64,000 nucleotides of DNA from NCBI GenBank assembly GCA_024460105.1, contig JANFXS010000001.1, positions 463,895-527,894 of the forward strand. Reading direction: 5' to 3'. Origin of the DNA: Anaerotignum faecicola (GTDB taxonomy: Bacteria; Bacillota; Clostridia; Lachnospirales; Anaerotignaceae). Position 1 is the first letter of the stretch; every line of letters begins with the position of its first letter. Positions 28,133-37,400 of the stretch are shown piece by piece. Below the pieces are notes generated by a model that ran no database searches, had not been told where the DNA came from, and saw only the letters and a list, made by a program, of their open reading frames with translations. Made by a program: the position numbers and the translations under genes.

Positions 28133-28681
28133 TCAGTCATGAAAAATTCCTCTGTCAAAAAAGATATTTTTGCCCGAAACCGAAACGGGAATTCCAAGCC
28201 ATATGCACTCGCAAGCGAAATCCATTTCCTCGGCAGTTTTTCCTATCGAATACATAACACGGCAGTCGACTTTATCAATAGCCGCCGCAGATACCGCCGA
28301 GGAAACTGCAATACCAAGATCTACATACGCAAATCCGCAGTTTCCGCCAGCTTTTTTGCATCCGTCGCAATCGCCAAAACCACAGTATCCGCAGTGCGGC
28401 ACTCCAAGCTGTTTTTTGTCGGCTCCGATTAAAACTACTGCATGCGCCGACCGTACATTGGCCGCGTCGCGTCCGTACCATGTATACATTTTGTCGCCCA
28501 TTTCGCGTGTTCCCACTTCTTCCATTTTCAACGCCAGTTTTTCTTTTTCCTCACCGGTTAAAACAAAAGTATGGATTGTGTCTTTGCCGTGGGCTTTCGG
28601 CGCTGTCCTTGCGGCCGCGCACATTCTTGCGGCAGTCTGCATAACAGCCTGCCCTTCTAACTCATTGCTCTTAAACAACAT
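28133..28681 (-). CDS. DUF2148 ferredoxin-like protein
   Basis: A 182-aa protein of the DUF2148 family, annotated as ferredoxin domain-containing. The key segment is CGYCGFGDCDGCKKAGGNC (about residues 97-115), whose cysteines could hold an iron-sulfur cluster. N-terminal MQTAARMCAAARTAPKAHGKD and C-terminal KTAEEMDFACECIWLGIPVS are also family-typical. Function unknown; redox or metal related by its cysteines. I start at 28681, preceded by AGGAGGG, not at the longer frame (28768), which runs into repeat copy B. A perfect palindrome overlaps its predicted promoter, suggesting repression by an unidentified regulator. Confidence 0.85.
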   Translation of the reverse strand: MLFKSNELEGQAVMQTAARMCAAARTAPKAHGKDTIHTFVLTGEEKEKLALKMEEVGTREMGDKMYTWYGRDAANVRSAHAVVLIGADKKQLGVPHCGYCGFGDCDGCKKAGGNCGFAYVDLGIAVSSAVSAAAIDKVDCRVMYSIGKTAEEMDFACECIWLGIPVSVSGKNIFFDRGIFHD

Positions 28682-28708
28682 CCTATCGCCCTCCTGTGTA
28701 TATGCACT

Positions 28709-28720
28709 GTGTATATACAC
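28709..28720. promoter_or_regulatory. Palindromic operator candidate of the DUF2148 gene
   Basis: Perfect 12-bp palindrome GTGTATATACAC. A second half-like TGTGTATATGCAC lies immediately next to it (about 28695-28707). It overlaps the -10 region, as expected for a repressor site. The cognate regulator is not in the neighbourhood. Confidence 0.5.
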
Positions 28721-28747
28721 ACTATCATTTATATTCCATTTTGTCAA
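28719..28747 (-). promoter_or_regulatory. Promoter of the DUF2148 gene
   Basis: Perfect TTGACA -35 (minus strand, 28742-28747), a 17-nt spacer and a weak TAGTGT -10 (28719-28724) embedded in the palindrome. Confidence 0.55.
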
Positions 28748-28766
28748 GCAGTTTTTAAACTTTATC

Positions 28767-29046
28767 ATAGCTTCGGTTTACAAGGACACACACGCCTCAC
28801 AAGGAAAATTTTCCGCATTTCGGCGTTGCATATGTTTGCCATAGGAGCCGCTATGTCGGCACATATGCGCCTTGAACTGCAAAAAATTTTTCCCTTGTGA
28901 GGTCAAAGAGTTTTAAGCGGCGGCAGCGGCGTAAGAGCAAGGCAAAGACGGGCAAACGCCGCAAACCCTGCGGCAAGCGGCTTTAACACGGCTATTGTGC
29001 CGCTTCCGCCGCTTAAAACCGCGTGTGACCTTATAAACCGAAGCTA
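28767..29046. repeat. Structured dispersed repeat, copy B (full length, 280 bp)
   Basis: Second full copy of the element at 6388-6668. Terminal inverted repeat: TAGCTTCGGTTTACAAGGAC on the left, the near-complement ending in CCTTATAAACCGAAGCTA on the right. Nested arm 1 is closed by CCTCACAAGG / CCTTGTGAGG, with CATATG-centred inner pairing. Arm 2 is closed by GTTTTAAGCGGCGG / CCGCCGCTTAAAAC and tipped by the perfect hairpin GCCGCA-AACCC-TGCGGC. No coding frame is credible. It lies between the DUF2148 promoter and the 3' side of cysK. Confidence 0.82.
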
Positions 29047-29756
29047 AGCACAAAATAAACTTCAAAAATATTATTCTGTTAATATGATAAAACCATTTCC
29101 TTGACGTCCGTATAAAAAACCTGCTTAATAAAAATTTAAACCGTCCGCACCTAACCTATTTAATTTATAAACGCCAACTCCTATATACTGATTGTCCATG
29201 GATAATAACGCATCAAAAATTTTATAGCCGTTTTAGGCAGACGCATAGTTGTTGAACAGACAAAATCCGCTGAAATCAAGGCGCGCCGCCGTAAAAGCAA
29301 GTAAGGAATCCGAAACGGCATGCCTCTTCCGGATTGTCTTTAACCGTACAGACAAAAAAACAGCTGTCCCTATTTAAAGCGGACAGCCTCTATTACTTAT
29401 TAAATTTCGCAATACTCTGAAAACATCGGCAAATCTTAACTATAACCTTAAATCTGCCGAATTAATTTAACGGTATTTTATAAAACAAAATCCCGCCGCC
29501 TGTATTTCATATGTTTGCATACTTAACATGCCATCAAAACAGGAAAACAAACTTAATACATAATGAGTTTTTATTTGCCTTCCATACAATATTTGTTTTG
29601 TTTCCCGGTCTTTCACGAGAATATTCCTTCATCCGGCAATATGCGGAAATATCCGAAGCAAAAACCCGATTCTGTATTTTTATAATAAAACCTATAATAT
29701 CACGCCGTGCGAATACTTTTATGCCGAATGATAAATTTACAGCCGCGCCTCTTTAA
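29047..29756. other. Intergenic region with one orphan terminator-like hairpin
   Basis: About 700 bp without a credible gene. AGCTGTCC/GGACAGC (29362-29388) forms a hairpin that on the minus strand is followed by a run of seven T. It could be a distal cysK terminator or the remnant of a lost gene. Confidence 0.4.
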
Positions 29757-30686
29757 TTATTCAAAAAGCTTAGTGCTGAAATATCTCTCCCCTGTATCCG
29801 GCAGCAACGTAACAACTGTTTTTCCCCTGCCGAGCTTTTTTGCAAGCTTAACTGCCGCCGTGACATTGGAGCCGCTTGATATGCCGCACAGCAATCCCTC
29901 TTCACGCGCAAGGCGTTTCGACATTTCCAAAGCCTCCTCATCCGTTACGATACAGATCCCATTATATATATTCGTGTTCAGGTTATCCGGTATAAGTCCG
30001 TCGCCAATTCCCATTTGTATGTGCGTGCCAACTTTATGCCCGGAAAGTATTGCGGCGTTTTCAGGTTCCACCGCCCATATCTCAACGGAAGGGTTATCTG
30101 CCTTAAGGACCTCTCCTATGCCTGTTATAGTTCCTCCCGTGCCTATTCCGGAACAGAAGCCGTCTATTTTAACCTCGCCCATCTGCTGAAGTATTTCCAT
30201 TGCCGTTCCCTTTTTATGCGCCGCGTTGTTGTCAGGATTTACAAACTGCTGAGGAACATATACGTTAGGATCTTCATCCCTCATTTTAAGGGCGGTGTTA
30301 AGACACTCGTCAATACACTTTCCAATATCGCCGTCGTCATGAATAAGTATAACCTCCGCCCCATACTGGCTGACAAGCATACGCCTTTCTTCGCTTACGG
30401 AATCCGGCATTATAATTTTCACTTTATATCCCTTCACAGCCCCGACAAGCGCTATCCCTATGCCCTGATTGCCGCTTGTAGGCTCCACGATTATTGTATC
30501 CTTTGTTATAATCCCTTGTTTTTCCGCTTCGTTAAGCATATTAAACGCCGTTCTTGTTTTTACGGATCCCCCTACGTTAAGCCCTTCATATTTTACATAT
30601 ATGTCGGCCCCGTCCTCCGGCGCAATCCTGTTAAGGCGTATCATAGGCGTGTTGCCCAGCGCTTCGAGAATATTATTATAAATCAC
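29757..30686 (-). CDS. Cysteine synthase family PLP enzyme
   Basis: A 309-aa fold-type II PLP enzyme of the O-acetylserine sulfhydrylase group. The PLP lysine is Lys43 in GGSVKTRTAFNM. The phosphate-binding glycine loop is in the GFCSGIGTGGTITGIG region, and the C-terminal SSGSN and LPDTGERY motifs are present. It probably makes cysteine from O-acetylserine and sulfide. Two positions differ from textbook CysK: SVKTR rather than the usual Asp or Cys at the fourth residue, and TSGNQG (residues 70-75) in place of TSGNTG in the substrate loop. A relative with another nucleophile or substrate is therefore possible. The start is GTG at 30686, with GGAGG 8 nt upstream. Confidence 0.85.
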   Translation of the reverse strand: MIYNNILEALGNTPMIRLNRIAPEDGADIYVKYEGLNVGGSVKTRTAFNMLNEAEKQGIITKDTIIVEPTSGNQGIGIALVGAVKGYKVKIIMPDSVSEERRMLVSQYGAEVILIHDDGDIGKCIDECLNTALKMRDEDPNVYVPQQFVNPDNNAAHKKGTAMEILQQMGEVKIDGFCSGIGTGGTITGIGEVLKADNPSVEIWAVEPENAAILSGHKVGTHIQMGIGDGLIPDNLNTNIYNGICIVTDEEALEMSKRLAREEGLLCGISSGSNVTAAVKLAKKLGRGKTVVTLLPDTGERYFSTKLFE

Positions 30687-31035
30687 GTCAATTACCTCCG
30701 CATAAAATATAAACTGATTTAATAAGTATACCATATAATTACGAAAGGTCACACAGCAAATTTACTATTTTTTGCTTTTAACGCCGTTTTTTACACGCCG
30801 TTTCATAAGACGCCTACTAATGGGCGGGCCTTATTACAAAATAGAATTCATCTGATATTTTTAGTCATAATTGATAAAAATTTCCATTTTTTTATGTTGA
30901 CTATTTTACAGCGCATTTTTTTGGACAAAAATCAATAGCAAAATTTCATAATTTAATTCGTTAAATATTGGTCAAATAAGAAATGGAAATATTTTTTAAT
31001 AAGAATTATAATTCTCGTCTATAGGAGGGGAGAAA
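30687..31035. other. Divergent promoter region (cysteine synthase / FNT)
   Basis: About 350 bp, AT-rich toward the FNT gene. No riboswitch or T-box motif was recognised for either gene. Confidence 0.4.
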
Positions 31036-31635
31036 ATGTATACAATATTCATTAAAGCAGTTATAGCCGGCATATGCATATCCATAGGAGGCACAGTGTT
31101 CCTTTCGGTGGAAAATACTGTGGCCGGGGCATTCCTGTTCAGCGTAGGGCTTTTTACGGTTTGTTTTTACCAGTATAATCTGTTTACGGGGAAGGTCGGA
31201 TACATCCCCCTTCAGAAAGACAAGTTAAAATACTCATATTATCTTATTGTCATATGGATAGGTAATTTAATCGGAGCGTTTGTTTCCGGCATGCTAGTTA
31301 ACATGACCCGTCTTACAGTAAACGAACGCGCGGCACAGATTTGTTCCGTAAAGCTTGGCGACAGCCCTTTAAGCCTGTTTATACTTGCTTTCTTCTGCGG
31401 AATACTTATGTATATCGCCGTAGAAGCATACAAGCGCGGAAACTTTATAGGCATATTTATCTGTGTAACGGTTTTCATCTGTTCGGGCTTTGAGCACTGC
31501 GTGGCCGATATGTTTTATTTTTCCGCCGCCAACGTATGGTCGCTGAAAACGCTTTTATATACCGTTGTAATGTCGCTTGGAAATGCGGCCGGAAGTATTT
31601 TAATGTGCATAACAAGCAATTTAAAGGAAACATAA
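31036..31635 (+). CDS. Compact formate/nitrite transporter (FNT) family channel
   Basis: A 199-aa membrane protein with six hydrophobic segments. FNT features are the YNLFTGKVGYI loop after segment 2, WIGNLIGAFVSG in segment 3, and GFEHCVADMFYFSAA in segment 5, the last matching the conserved FEHxVANM. Typical FNT proteins are 250-290 aa; this one keeps all six segments but has short termini and loops. It probably conducts a small monovalent anion or its acid (formate, nitrite, hydrosulfide or lactate); the ion cannot be deduced. RBS AGGAGGGG lies 5 nt before ATG. The divergent gene is a cysteine synthase, so sulfide transport is one idea. Confidence 0.8.
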   Translation: MYTIFIKAVIAGICISIGGTVFLSVENTVAGAFLFSVGLFTVCFYQYNLFTGKVGYIPLQKDKLKYSYYLIVIWIGNLIGAFVSGMLVNMTRLTVNERAAQICSVKLGDSPLSLFILAFFCGILMYIAVEAYKRGNFIGIFICVTVFICSGFEHCVADMFYFSAANVWSLKTLLYTVVMSLGNAAGSILMCITSNLKET

Positions 31636-31710
31636 TTTGTGTTTCGCTAACGGATATTTCATTTAAATGCGCTTTAAACAGCCGTACTCCGACGATTTTA
31701 ACTATTAAGT

Positions 31711-31848
31711 ATAGCTTTAGTTTACAAGGCCGCCACGCCCAACAATGAAATTTTTTCCGCGTTTTTTGCATGCGCTTTCCATAGAAGCCGCTGTGCCTCT
31801 AATGTCTGCTGAAACCCATGCGCGCTCCTGTAAAACGAAACCAATATT
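31711..31848. repeat. Structured dispersed repeat, copy C (internally deleted, about 138 bp)
   Basis: Keeps the left terminal repeat (ATAGCTTTAGTTTACAAGGC) and part of arm 1 (TTTTTTCCGCG, CCATAGAAGCCGCTGTGCC). It then jumps to a right end resembling CTCCTGTAAAACGAAACCAA. Arm 2 is missing. It follows the FNT stop by 75 bp. Confidence 0.6.
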
Positions 31849-31857
31849 AACACATTC

Positions 31858-31890
31858 AAAAAACCTTCCGCATATTAAGCGGAAGGTTTT
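31858..31890. terminator. Bidirectional terminator between repeat copies C and D
   Basis: AAAAACCTTCCGC / GCGGAAGGTTTTT perfect 13-bp stem with a 7-nt loop. It serves the FNT gene (+) and possibly the pyk-rubredoxin operon (-). Confidence 0.85.
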
Positions 31891-31898
31891 TAACTGCC

Positions 31899-32048
31899 AT
31901 TAGATTCGGTTCATAGCGCCGCACACGCCCAACAAAGAAAAAATCCCCTCATTTAGGCTACGCTAATCCGGCGGCAAGAAGCTTTAACGCGGCTATCGCG
32001 CCGCCGCTGCCCGTTAAAACCGTACGCGCATTTTGTAAAGCGAAACTG
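31899..32048. repeat. Structured dispersed repeat, copy D (internally deleted, about 150 bp)
   Basis: Keeps a left end (ATTCGGTTCATAG...CACACGCCC) and the right half of the family (CGGCAAGAAGCTTTAACGCG, then CGCCGCTGCCCGTTAAAACC), ending in TTTTGTAAAGCGAAAC. Arm 1 is almost gone. With copy C it forms a side-by-side pair of complementary deletions. Confidence 0.6.
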
Positions 32049-32058
32049 CAAACGCCGC

Positions 32059-32211
32059 TTATATCTCTTCTCCGAACGTATCCTCATAAAGCAGGTATAT
32101 TTCGTCTTCCGTCCTGCCTTTTATCTCTTTTTCGTAAAAATCCTCATAGCCGGCCGTTTCATAAAATATTTCAAGGGCGGCTATCATATTTTCAAGCTTC
32201 TGCTTATCCAT
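32059..32211 (-). CDS. Small conserved-looking protein (50 aa) after rubredoxin
   Basis: A 50-aa acidic helical protein beginning MDKQKLENMIAALEIFYETA, with a GYEDFYEKEI segment and ending TFGEEI. It starts 11 nt after the rubredoxin stop, with AGAGGG 7 nt before the ATG. It contains no cysteine. The composition and the RBS mark it as translated. I know of no function; position suggests a partner of rubredoxin or simple cotranscription. My reading of the last 40 nt is uncertain by one base, so the exact end may shift. Confidence 0.65.
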   Translation of the reverse strand: MDKQKLENMIAALEIFYETAGYEDFYEKEIKGRTEDEIYLLYEDTFGEEI

Positions 32212-32222
32212 ATCAAAACCCT

Positions 32223-32381
32223 CTAAATTTTCTCAAAATCCGTCTTATCAACTTCGCACATCGGGCAGATCCAGTCCTCGGGCAATTCATCAAAGGTTAC
32301 GCCGGGCAAAATGTCCTGCGTCTTATCGCCGACAGCCGGATCATAAACATATCCGCAAACAATGCATCTGTATTTATCCAT
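32223..32381 (-). CDS. Rubredoxin
   Basis: A 52-aa electron carrier with a single Fe bound by four cysteines: Cys6 and Cys9 (CIVCGYVYD) and Cys39 and Cys42 ([10 protein letters not shown]). The intervening DPAVGD and LPEDW segments are standard. In anaerobes it donates electrons to rubrerythrin, superoxide reductase or flavodiiron proteins for oxygen and peroxide defence. GGGGGG lies 6 nt before the ATG. It follows pyk by 27 bp and precedes a 50-aa gene, so all three may form one transcript. Confidence 0.96.
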   Translation of the reverse strand: MDKYRCIVCGYVYDPAVGDKTQDILPGVTFDELPEDWICPMCEVDKTDFEKI

Positions 32382-32408
32382 AAAAATCCCCCCATGTTTT
32401 AAAAAACA

Positions 32409-34172
32409 TTACTGCATATCTTTCGGCATACCTGCATAAACGAAGCCCTTTTCCGCATCAACCGATATAAACGTGCCGTTTTTAATCAAATCGGTTACGC
32501 AACTGTTGCATATAACCACAGGAACGTCGAGGGCATGGGCGATTATTTCCGCATGGCTGCCTTCAACCTGATCCATAGGTCCGACAACTATAGCGCTTGC
32601 CTGCTTTGCAAACGGAAGGAGATCGTTTGTGGTATACGGCGTTACAAGCACGTCGCCTTTTTTAAACTTTTTAAGCGCCTCGTCGATAACCTTAATAACT
32701 GTCGCCTGTCCCGACGCCGATTTTCCGCCTATTCCCGTTCCCTTGCAAATAACGTCGCCCACTATCTCAACGCGCATTGTATTTGTGGAACCCGAAACGC
32801 CGACAGGAACGCCAACGGCAATTACGACAGTATCGCCGTTAACGGCAAGGCCGCTTTTTACGGCAGTTTCCATTGCAAGCTCAAAAACTTTGCCGTCGTC
32901 AAGTATCCTTTCAAGAAGCACAGGGCGGCATCCCCAGACAAGATTTAACTGCCTCCACACCCTTTCATTGAAAGAACTTGCCGCGATAGGGCATGTCGGC
33001 TTGAATTTCGATATCATTCTTGCCGTGAAACCGCTTTTCGTAACCGTAGATATACACGCCGTTTTAAGTTCGGCCGCCGTTGTGCAGGCCGCATAGCTTA
33101 TGGCGTTTGTGATGTTGGTTTGTTCTGGGTAAAACTGCTGGTGGAGCCTCTTTATATAATTTATACTTCCTTCCGTAGTAACGGCTATACGCGCCATTGT
33201 CGATACGCTTTCCACAGGGTACTTTCCGGACGCCGTTTCTCCCGAAAGCATTATAGCGTCGCTTCCGTCAAATATGGCGTTTGCAACGTCGTTGGCTTCC
33301 GCCCTTGTCGGACGCGGATTTGACGCCATGCTTTCAAGCATCTGCGTAGCCGTTATAACAGGCTTGCATACGGCGTTTGCTTTTTTAATAAGCTCTTTCT
33401 GCACAAGCGGCACTTCTTCTATAGGTATTTCGACTCCGAGATCCCCGCGGGCAACCATTATGCCGTCTGAAACAGCCAGTATCTCGTCAATATTGTTAAC
33501 GCCTTCCCTGTTTTCGATTTTGGCGATTATAAATATATCCCCGCCCCCGTTTTCTTCAAGGACTCGCCTTATTTTAAGGACGTCTTTCGCGCTTCTTATA
33601 AATGAAGCCGCAATATAATCAAATCCCATTTTTACGCCGAATTTAATATCTTCAATATCCCTTTCCGTTAAAGAAGGCAGATTTACATATACGTCCGGTA
33701 TGTTGACGCCCTTATTTGAACTTAAAAAACCTCCGTTTATAACTTCACATTCAACGTCCGTTTCGCTGAGGCCAGTAACTTTAAGCTCCAAAAGGCCGTC
33801 GTCCAAAAGTACGCGGCTGCCTTTTTTAAGGTCTTTCGGTAGATCTTTGTAGGTTACGCCGACTATGTTTCCGTCGCCCTCTACATCTCTTGTAGTAAGT
33901 GTAAAAGTACTTCCGCTTTCAAGGTATACTTTTGATTTTGCAAATTTTTTAATTCTTATTTCAGGCCCCTTGGTATCAAGTATAAGAGGTATCGGAGCGT
34001 TAAGTTCTTCCCTTGCCTCTTTAAGGTTGTTAATCGTTTGGCCATGGGAATCATAGTCCCCGTGGGAAAAGTTGATCCTTGCCGCATCCATGCCGTTTTC
34101 TATGAGTTCTTTGATCTTCTCTTTCGTGTTTGACGCCGGGCCGAGGGTACATACTATTTTTGTTCTTCTCAT
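32409..34172 (-). CDS. pyk: Pyruvate kinase with C-terminal PEP-utiliser domain
   Basis: A 587-aa glycolytic enzyme that transfers phosphate from phosphoenolpyruvate to ADP. The barrel has RRTKIVCTLGPAS at the N-terminus, the catalytic stretch IIAKIENREGV and the metal/substrate motif MVARGDLGVEI; the next helix contains KPVITATQMLESM. After the normal allosteric domain (to about residue 475) there is an extra C-terminal domain resembling the PEP-synthase phosphohistidine domain (GQATVIKVIDEALK, then VEGSHAEIIAHALDVPVVI), common in Bacillota and Clostridia. It lies between dnaE and rubredoxin on the same strand. RBS GAGGTGG precedes the ATG. Confidence 0.97.
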   Translation of the reverse strand: MRRTKIVCTLGPASNTKEKIKELIENGMDAARINFSHGDYDSHGQTINNLKEAREELNAPIPLILDTKGPEIRIKKFAKSKVYLESGSTFTLTTRDVEGDGNIVGVTYKDLPKDLKKGSRVLLDDGLLELKVTGLSETDVECEVINGGFLSSNKGVNIPDVYVNLPSLTERDIEDIKFGVKMGFDYIAASFIRSAKDVLKIRRVLEENGGGDIFIIAKIENREGVNNIDEILAVSDGIMVARGDLGVEIPIEEVPLVQKELIKKANAVCKPVITATQMLESMASNPRPTRAEANDVANAIFDGSDAIMLSGETASGKYPVESVSTMARIAVTTEGSINYIKRLHQQFYPEQTNITNAISYAACTTAAELKTACISTVTKSGFTARMISKFKPTCPIAASSFNERVWRQLNLVWGCRPVLLERILDDGKVFELAMETAVKSGLAVNGDTVVIAVGVPVGVSGSTNTMRVEIVGDVICKGTGIGGKSASGQATVIKVIDEALKKFKKGDVLVTPYTTNDLLPFAKQASAIVVGPMDQVEGSHAEIIAHALDVPVVICNSCVTDLIKNGTFISVDAEKGFVYAGMPKDMQ

Positions 34173-34282
34173 TTTTATACCACCTCATTATAATATTCAG
34201 AACAGTAAGCGGGAAACGGCCGATAACGTCCGGTGCGCGAAACCTTTTCCCGCCGCGCAAAAAGCGCGCATATTTTACAGTA

Positions 34283-34311
34283 ATTCCGCCTGTATACATG
34301 TCAGGCGGAAT
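34283..34311. repeat. 10-bp inverted repeat upstream of pyk
   Basis: ATTCCGCCTG and its perfect complement with a 9-nt loop, about 110 bp ahead of pyk. It has no T run in either direction. It may be an operator or leader hairpin of pyk. Confidence 0.35.
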
Positions 34312-34430
34312 ATACGTCATAAACAAAAATCAAAATGACGCCAATACGCGGCATACTTCCGCTTAATTTAATTTTTTCACCATAAGGATACCACATACAT
34401 ACAATTTATGGCAAATCAAAATACAAATAT

Positions 34431-37400
34431 TTACTGACGTCCTTTTAAAACTACGTTGTTTTCACCGATTATATCCTTTAATTCGCGCAAAAGTCCGTCG
34501 CTGCCGTCTACCCAACTGCTTTTCGGAGTTCCCAGCATCTGTCCAGTTTCCAAATTCCGTATCCTTACGGGTATATTGCCGCCGTACTTTTTAAGCAAAG
34601 GGGCTAAGCTCTCTATTTGGCTCCCGTTTTCAGCCCTGAGAAAAAGCGTTTTGCTCCACGGATCGTTCTTCGGTTTTTCTTCGCCGTTTAAATCCATTAT
34701 CTTATCGGCCATAAGCTTTCCGTCCTCGCCTTCTGAAATCTGCGCCGATCCCTCTGCAAGTATGACGTTTCCAATATTTAAAAGCCCTATATACTTATTA
34801 TATACGTTTGGGAATACAACTACTTCAACGCTACCGTACATATCCTCAAGCTGCACAAACGCCATAACTTTATTATTCTTTGTATATTTTATCGTTTTAT
34901 CCGCTATAAGGCCGCCGGCCGTAACTTTTTGGCCGTCTTTCACACGGTCGGGATTTTCTTCCCCGTTTTCCCCGGCCATGAAGTTTATGGTATTTACGCT
35001 TACGCGGCGGCTGAGACGTTCTTCATATTCCGCAAGGGGATGTCCGCTTACATATATTCCGAGAACTTCTTTTTCCATATCAAGCCTGTCTCTTTGGGAA
35101 TATTCCTCCATAGGCATAAAATCATCGTCTGAGCTTTCTTCTTTAACTTCTCCGTCCATACCGAAAGAAAAAAGGTCTATCTGGCCTTCTATGTTGTTTT
35201 TCCTCGCATTGGATATACCGTCAAGCACACTTTTATAGTTTGCCATATACTGGCTCCTCGCGCCGCCGAATCCGTCGAAAGCCCCGGCCTTTATAAAGCT
35301 TTCAACAGCACGTTTGTTAATATCGCGCCCGTCCATTCTCTTGAGGAAGTCGGTAAGGCTTTTAAACGCGCCGTTTTTCTCCCTTTCGTTTACAATAGCG
35401 TCTATAGCTCCACGACCGACGCTTTTTATCGCCGCAAGGCCGAAACGTATTTTCCCGCCGGAAACGGAAAATTCCTTAAATCCCTCGTTTATATCGGGAG
35501 GCAAAAGACCTATCCCCATTTTTTTACATTCAACTATATATTCGGAAACTTTCGTTGAATTATCCATAACGCTTGTCATAAGCGCCGCCATAAATTCTAC
35601 GGGATAGTACGTTTTAAGCCATGCGGTCTGATAGCCGACAACGGCATAGCAGGCGGCGTGGCTCTTATTGAATGCATATTTTGCAAAATCCGTCATTTCG
35701 TCAAATATTTTTTCCGCCACATCAGCCGGAATACCGTTTTTAACGCACCCCGGAACTTCACCTTCAATGCCGTAAACAAAGTTTTTCCTCTCCTCGGCCA
35801 TTACGGACGCTTTCTTTTTGCTCATGGCGCGTCGCACAAGATCGCTCCTGCCCAGGCTGTATCCTGCCAAATCCCTGACTATCTGCATAACCTGTTCCTG
35901 ATACACTATACACCCGTATGTCGGTTCAAGTATACTTTCAAGGGCGGGATGAGTATACTGCACATTCTTTCCGCTGTTTTTCCCTTTAACATATTTCGGT
36001 ATAAACTCCATCGGCCCCGGACGGTAAAGCGAAATGCCCGCTATTAAATCCTCCAGACGCGTAGGCAAAAGTTCCTTCATAAAGGATTTCATGCCGGGGC
36101 TTTCAAGCTGGAACACGCCTTCCGTTTTCCCCTGCCGTATCAGCTCGTAAACCTTCTGATCGTCGTCCGGAAGATGATCTATATCAATTTCAATTCCGTG
36201 GATACGTTTTATTTCATTAACTGCATTCTGTATAACGGTAAGCGTCCTAAGCCCCAGAAAGTCCATTTTAAGTATGCCAAGTTCTTCCAGTATAGTCATT
36301 GTATACTGCGTTGTGACAGCTCCGTCGTTGGAGTTGAGCGGAACATATTCCATTACCGGCTCGCGGCAGATTACGACGCCTGCCGCATGTGTAGAAGCAT
36401 GCCGCGGCAGCCCTTCGAGGCGTCGGCTTGTATCTATCAGAAACCTTGCCTGTTCGTCGCCGTCATACAGGCTTTTAAGTTCCGGATTTTTTTCAAGCGC
36501 CTTGTCTATGGTTATATTAAGTTCAAAAGGTATCATTTTTGAAACACGGTCAACATCCGCATAAGGCATGGCCAAAGCCCGTCCGACGTCTTTAATAGCC
36601 GCCCTCGCGGCAAGGGTTCCGAATGTTATTATCTGGGAAACATGATCCTCGCCGTACTTGCCTATTACATAATCGATAACCTCCTGACGCCTTTCATAGC
36701 AAAAGTCAACGTCTATATCGGGCATTGAAACACGTTCGGGATTTAGGAAACGCTCAAAAATAAGGTTATACTTTACCGGATCTATAGTTGTTATGTCCAG
36801 GCAGTAGCTTACAACGCTTCCCGCCGCGCTTCCCCTGCCGGGACCTACTATAATTCCGTTTTCCTTAGCATATCGTATAAAATCCCAGACTATAAGGAAA
36901 TAGTCGACATACCCCATATTTTCTATTGTGTCAAGTTCATATTCAAGCCTTTCCCTCAGCTCCGTATCGGCGTTGGGATACCTTTTTTCAAAACCGGCTC
37001 GGCAAAGCCTTCGCAAATACCCGGCCGCATCCCCGCCGTCCGGCACGTCGAATTTCGGAAGTTTAAGGTCGTGGAAAGTAAATTCCACATTACATCTTTG
37101 GGCTATTTTATACGTGTTCTCCAACGCTTCTTTGGCGTACGGAAAAAGCGCGTACATCTCTTCAGGGCTTTTAACGTAAAACTGCCCGCCTTCGTAACGC
37201 ATCCTGTTTTCATCGTTAACGGTTTTGCCGGTCTGTATACAAAGCAGTATATCGTGCGGGGCCGCATCCTCTTTGTAAATATAATGGCTGTCGTTTGTGG
37301 CAATCATAGGTATTCCTGTTTCTTCATGTATCCTGATGAGCTGCTCGTTGACAATTTTCTGCTCCTTTATGCCGTGGTCCTGAAGCTCAAGAAAAAAGTT

